This document shows, one piece after another, positions 6,545-8,967 of a stretch of 8,967 bases of DNA. Position 1 is the stretch's first letter, and each line of letters opens with the position of its first letter. The notes under the pieces are model-generated. The model saw nothing but the letters and a program-made list of their open reading frames with translations. It searched no databases and was not told the origin of the DNA. The position numbers were made by a program, and so were the translations under genes. This DNA comes from an uncultured Saprospiraceae bacterium (GTDB lineage Bacteria; Bacteroidota; Bacteroidia; Chitinophagales; Saprospiraceae), in assembly GCA_937959375.1 (NCBI GenBank), contig CALGLS010000498.1:1-8967 (forward strand), in the 5' to 3' direction.

Positions 6545-8287
6545 ATGTGTAATAAACTGCTTTCACCCTTCACTACAGCTACCTCTATTCTTTCAAAACC
6601 CTTACTGGTGCTGATCTTACTGACTTTCACAGTCTCTTGTAAAGTTAATTCTCCAGGGATTTATAAGTATAAAAAAAGTTTTATTGCTGAAAAAGGAATG
6701 GTGGTAAGCGCACATCCGCTTGCTTCAAAAATTGGAAATGAAATTTTACAACAAGGCGGTAATGCCATCGATGCTGCCATCGCTGTACAGTTCGCATTGG
6801 CAGTCGTTTATCCAGTTGCAGGTAATATTGGTGGCGGAGGTTTTATGATGGTACACACTAGTAACGGAAAAGTAGAGGCACTTGACTACCGTGAAAAAGC
6901 ACCTGCAAAAGCACATAAAGATATGTACCTCAATAATGATGGTGATGTAATTCCACGATTGAGTTTAGATGGACATCTAGCTGCAGGTGTTCCTGGAACA
7001 GTGGATGGGATGTTTAAAGCACATGAGCGGTACGGACGAATGAGTATGCGGAACTTAATCCAACCTGCGATAGAATTAGCGGAAAATGGTTTTGCCGTTA
7101 CCAAGAAACAAGCGAAAAATTTAAATGACAAAAGAGCAGACTTTATAAAGCTCAATACAACGCAACCTGTTTTCGTAAAGGAAACTCCTTGGAAAGCTGG
7201 TGACCTATTGCAACAAATAGATTTAGCCATCACCTTGGAACTCATTAGAGATTTAGGGCGAGTTGGTTTCTACGAAGGTAGTACAGCCAAAAAGATAGTC
7301 GCTGAGATGAAAGCAGGAAATGGCATCATTAGCTTAGAGGATTTGAAAAACTACAACGCTGTTTGGCGACAGCCAATAACTGGAAATTATAAAGACTACT
7401 CCATCATTTCAATGCCTCCCCCATCGAGCGGTGGTATTGCATTGCTGCAACTGCTAAAAATGGTGGAACCTTATGATCTTAAAGGCTTGGGATTCCATTC
7501 TAAAGAAGCGATGCATATTATGGCTGAGGCCGAACGCAGAGTTTATGCTGATCGTGCTACGCATCTTGGAGATAGTGATTTTGTGGATGTCCCAGTGGAT
7601 GAGTTACTAAATAAAGATTATCTAAAAAAGCGTATGCAAAATTTCAATGCCTTCTCTGCTACCGCTAGTGTAGATATTAAAGCTGGAGTCTTTACTGGAA
7701 ATGAGAGTGAAGAAACAACTCACTTTTCAATTGTTGATGCAGAGGGAAATGCGGTTTCTGTTACCACTACTTTGAATGCCCACTATGGTTCAAAAACAGT
7801 TGTAAGCGGCGCAGGTTTTTTGCTCAACAATGAAATGGATGATTTTAGTTCAAAGCCAGGTGTCCCTAATTTCTATGGTCTCGTTGGTGCAGAAGCCAAT
7901 GCGATTGCTCCCGGAAAACGTATGTTGAGTTCTATGACGCCAACAATAGTTTTGAAAGATGGAAAGCTCTTTATGGTAGTAGGTACACCGGGTGGTTCAA
8001 CCATCATCACTTCTGTTTTTCAGGTTTTCTTAAATGTAGCTGAATACGAAATGAGTATGGCAGAGGCAGTGAATGCACCGCGTTTTCATCATCAGTGGCT
8101 ACCGGATCAAATCTCTATTGAACGACAAGGTTTCAGCGATGAACTTATAAAGCAACTTCAGAATAAAGGTCATGTGATTAAAAAGCGAGATGATATCGGA
8201 CAGGTAGATGCGATCTTAGTTTTGCCGAATGGAAAGTTGGAAGGTGCTGGTGATGTGCGCGGGGATGATGCAGCTGAGGGGTATTAA
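6545..8287 (+). CDS. ggt: Gamma-glutamyltranspeptidase, predicted lipoprotein
   Basis: The 580-residue Ntn-hydrolase cleaves the gamma-glutamyl bond of glutathione and related compounds by hydrolysis or transpeptidation. The precursor self-cleaves before the catalytic Thr T391 (EE|TTHFS), giving a large (to 390) and a small (391-580) subunit. Visible active-site residues are R116 (DYRE), N411, E430 and D433 (NNEMDDF), S462-S463 (MLSSM) and the oxyanion-hole glycines G483-G484 (TPGGS). From the catalytic Thr onward, positions coincide with Escherichia coli numbering as I recall it. A lid loop with Y444 is present, as in the E. coli type and unlike Bacillus enzymes. The N-terminus has a hydrophobic stretch (20-30) ending in TVSC, so C32 may be lipidated and the enzyme membrane-anchored in the periplasm or at the surface. 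No Shine-Dalgarno site precedes the start. It is monocistronic, divergent from the 222-aa gene and convergent with holA. A role in glutathione or peptide recycling is likely. Confidence 0.95.
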   Translation: MCNKLLSPFTTATSILSKPLLVLILLTFTVSCKVNSPGIYKYKKSFIAEKGMVVSAHPLASKIGNEILQQGGNAIDAAIAVQFALAVVYPVAGNIGGGGFMMVHTSNGKVEALDYREKAPAKAHKDMYLNNDGDVIPRLSLDGHLAAGVPGTVDGMFKAHERYGRMSMRNLIQPAIELAENGFAVTKKQAKNLNDKRADFIKLNTTQPVFVKETPWKAGDLLQQIDLAITLELIRDLGRVGFYEGSTAKKIVAEMKAGNGIISLEDLKNYNAVWRQPITGNYKDYSIISMPPPSSGGIALLQLLKMVEPYDLKGLGFHSKEAMHIMAEAERRVYADRATHLGDSDFVDVPVDELLNKDYLKKRMQNFNAFSATASVDIKAGVFTGNESEETTHFSIVDAEGNAVSVTTTLNAHYGSKTVVSGAGFLLNNEMDDFSSKPGVPNFYGLVGAEANAIAPGKRMLSSMTPTIVLKDGKLFMVVGTPGGSTIITSVFQVFLNVAEYEMSMAEAVNAPRFHHQWLPDQISIERQGFSDELIKQLQNKGHVIKKRDDIGQVDAILVLPNGKLEGAGDVRGDDAAEGY

Positions 8288-8330
8288 TGAAAACAAGTGC
8301 TTAGTGAAGTTGGTTTAGCTGAAGATTTTT

Positions 8331-8451
8331 AATGTAAAACCGCAAAATGTAAAAGTCTAAATGTAAAAGTTTGCTCGTCTGATTCGGAAAGGAAATGTAA
8401 AACCGCAAAATGCAAAAGTCTAAATGTAAAAGTTTGCTCGTTTGATTCGGA
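8331..8451. repeat. 58-bp tandem duplication between ggt and holA
   Basis: Copies at 8331-8388 and 8394-8451 (63-bp period) differ at only two positions (8350 T/C against its partner, and one C/T near the end). Each copy holds the word ATGTAAAA three times, about 14-15 bp apart (8332, 8347, 8361; 8395, 8410 as ATGCAAAA, 8424). The sequence is non-coding and lies between convergent genes. It may be part of a dispersed intergenic repeat family. Confidence 0.85.
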
Positions 8452-8487
8452 GCTTTGCAGGGGGAGACTACTTTTACATTTCCTTTC
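8387..8487. repeat. 16-bp perfect inverted repeat flanking the second repeat copy
   Basis: GAAAGGAAATGTAAAA (8387-8402) recurs in reverse complement as TTTTACATTTCCTTTC (8472-8487), with 69 bp between. The right arm ends about 10 bp beyond the stop codon of holA. It could form a large stem in either convergent transcript, but it lacks a T-run typical of an intrinsic terminator. It might equally be the edge of a small non-autonomous repeat element. Confidence 0.75.
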
Positions 8488-8496
8488 TCGTCAAGG

Positions 8497-8967
8497 CTAA
8501 TGCAATATCTTATACACCATCTCTCGCATCAACTCACCTGATGTCGTACCATTATTTTCTACCCCTTTCGAACGCAGGTCATACTCTTTTAACAACCCAA
8601 TGATTTCTTGCGACTTTGGAAGTGAGAAATTTTTACGAGCTAACTTGTAGTCTTTTACAAAATAGGAAGAGCGAAGTCCAAGTGCAGATGAGAGTTCGTT
8701 ATCCGAAAGATTTTTCAGGTAATGTGCTTGGTAAACTTTACTAAAGAAGTTATACAAGGTACCAACCACAACCACCAATGGATTTTTCTTTGGGTTGGAA
8801 ATAAAGTAATTGATGATACGCTGCGTCTTTAAAATATTACGTTGACCTAATGATTTTTGTAGTTCAAAGACATTATAATCTTTACTGATCCCGATATTGT
8901 CTTGCACGTGTTGCGCATTGATGGAGGAACCTGCAGGTAGGTTGATTACTAATTTGTCTAATTCATT
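8497..8967 (-). CDS. holA: DNA polymerase III subunit delta, C-terminal part
   Basis: The delta subunit is the clamp-loader component that opens the beta sliding clamp for replication. The frame is open from the right edge to the TAG at 8497-8499. The 156 visible residues begin inside the protein (NELDKLVINL...), and the N-terminal clamp-binding and ATPase-like parts are outside the window. A GTG at 8905-8907 is internal, not the start, since the homology continues upstream of it. Recognised signatures are NELDKL, NIGISKDYNVFELQKSLG, a RIINYF helix, the ALGLRSSYFVKDY motif and the end YDLRSKGV...GELMREMVYKILH, as in Bacteroidota HolA. This is the helical C-terminal collar domain. Usual length is about 340 residues, so a little under half is seen. 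It converges on ggt; any operon partners lie to the right. Confidence 0.9.
   Translation of the reverse strand, partial: NELDKLVINLPAGSSINAQHVQDNIGISKDYNVFELQKSLGQRNILKTQRIINYFISNPKKNPLVVVVGTLYNFFSKVYQAHYLKNLSDNELSSALGLRSSYFVKDYKLARKNFSLPKSQEIIGLLKEYDLRSKGVENNGTTSGELMREMVYKILH

Noticed and set aside
6886..7245. Minus-strand frame of 119 codons inside ggt
   Set aside because: It is antisense to conserved gamma-glutamyltranspeptidase sequence and shows no family features.
8331..8451. CRISPR or tRNA-like element in the ggt-holA gap
   Set aside because: Only two copies with a 5-bp gap are present and no cloverleaf can be drawn; it is a simple tandem duplication.
8905..8907. GTG as the start of a 136-aa protein
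   Set aside because: The frame stays open to the right edge and the upstream residues continue the HolA similarity, so the gene is only cut by the window.

Overview
The window looks like a chromosomal segment of an AT-rich member of the Bacteroidota, probably a surface-protein-rich Saprospiria- or Flavobacteriia-like lineage. The reasons are a giant secreted HYR / C-type-lectin / Calx-beta / Asp-Cys-repeat protein, signal peptides ending before Gln, little sign of Shine-Dalgarno sites, a TTG...TAnnTTTG-type promoter candidate, and a DNA polymerase III delta subunit with Bacteroidota-like sequence. The lineage is inferred from sequence character alone.

Left half (1-4380, minus strand): one uninterrupted reading frame of 1460 codons fills the first 4.4 kb and runs off the left edge. 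Its order is signal peptide, Asn/Gly-rich beta-helix-like repeats, an Ig-like domain, the first half of an HYR domain, two C-type lectin-like domains (CTLDs), a Cys-containing 'DNYP...YGDG' module, the second half of the HYR domain, two whole HYR domains, two Asp/Cys-rich repeats, a Calx-beta domain, then three more Asp/Cys-rich repeats, the last cut by the edge. It is most likely an exported, calcium-dependent, sugar-binding adhesin. Its C-terminus, where a type IX secretion sorting domain would be expected, lies outside the window.

Middle (4381-6544): a 0.68 kb intergenic region carries a promoter candidate, two hairpins in the presumed leader of the giant gene, and a 20-bp palindrome. Next come two minus-strand genes for small exported proteins of unknown function (126 and 222 aa), each followed by a good intrinsic terminator.

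Right (6545-8967): a full-length gamma-glutamyltranspeptidase (plus strand) with the complete catalytic set, predicted as a lipoprotein, is divergent from the 222-aa gene. It converges on a partial holA (DNA polymerase III delta). The gap between the convergent genes holds a 58-bp tandem duplication built on ATGTAAAA words plus a 16-bp perfect inverted repeat.

The genes do not form an obvious single pathway. Four encode exported envelope proteins in separate transcription units and one is a housekeeping replication gene. The most unusual item is the architecture of the giant protein, in which a lectin cassette sits inside a split HYR domain.
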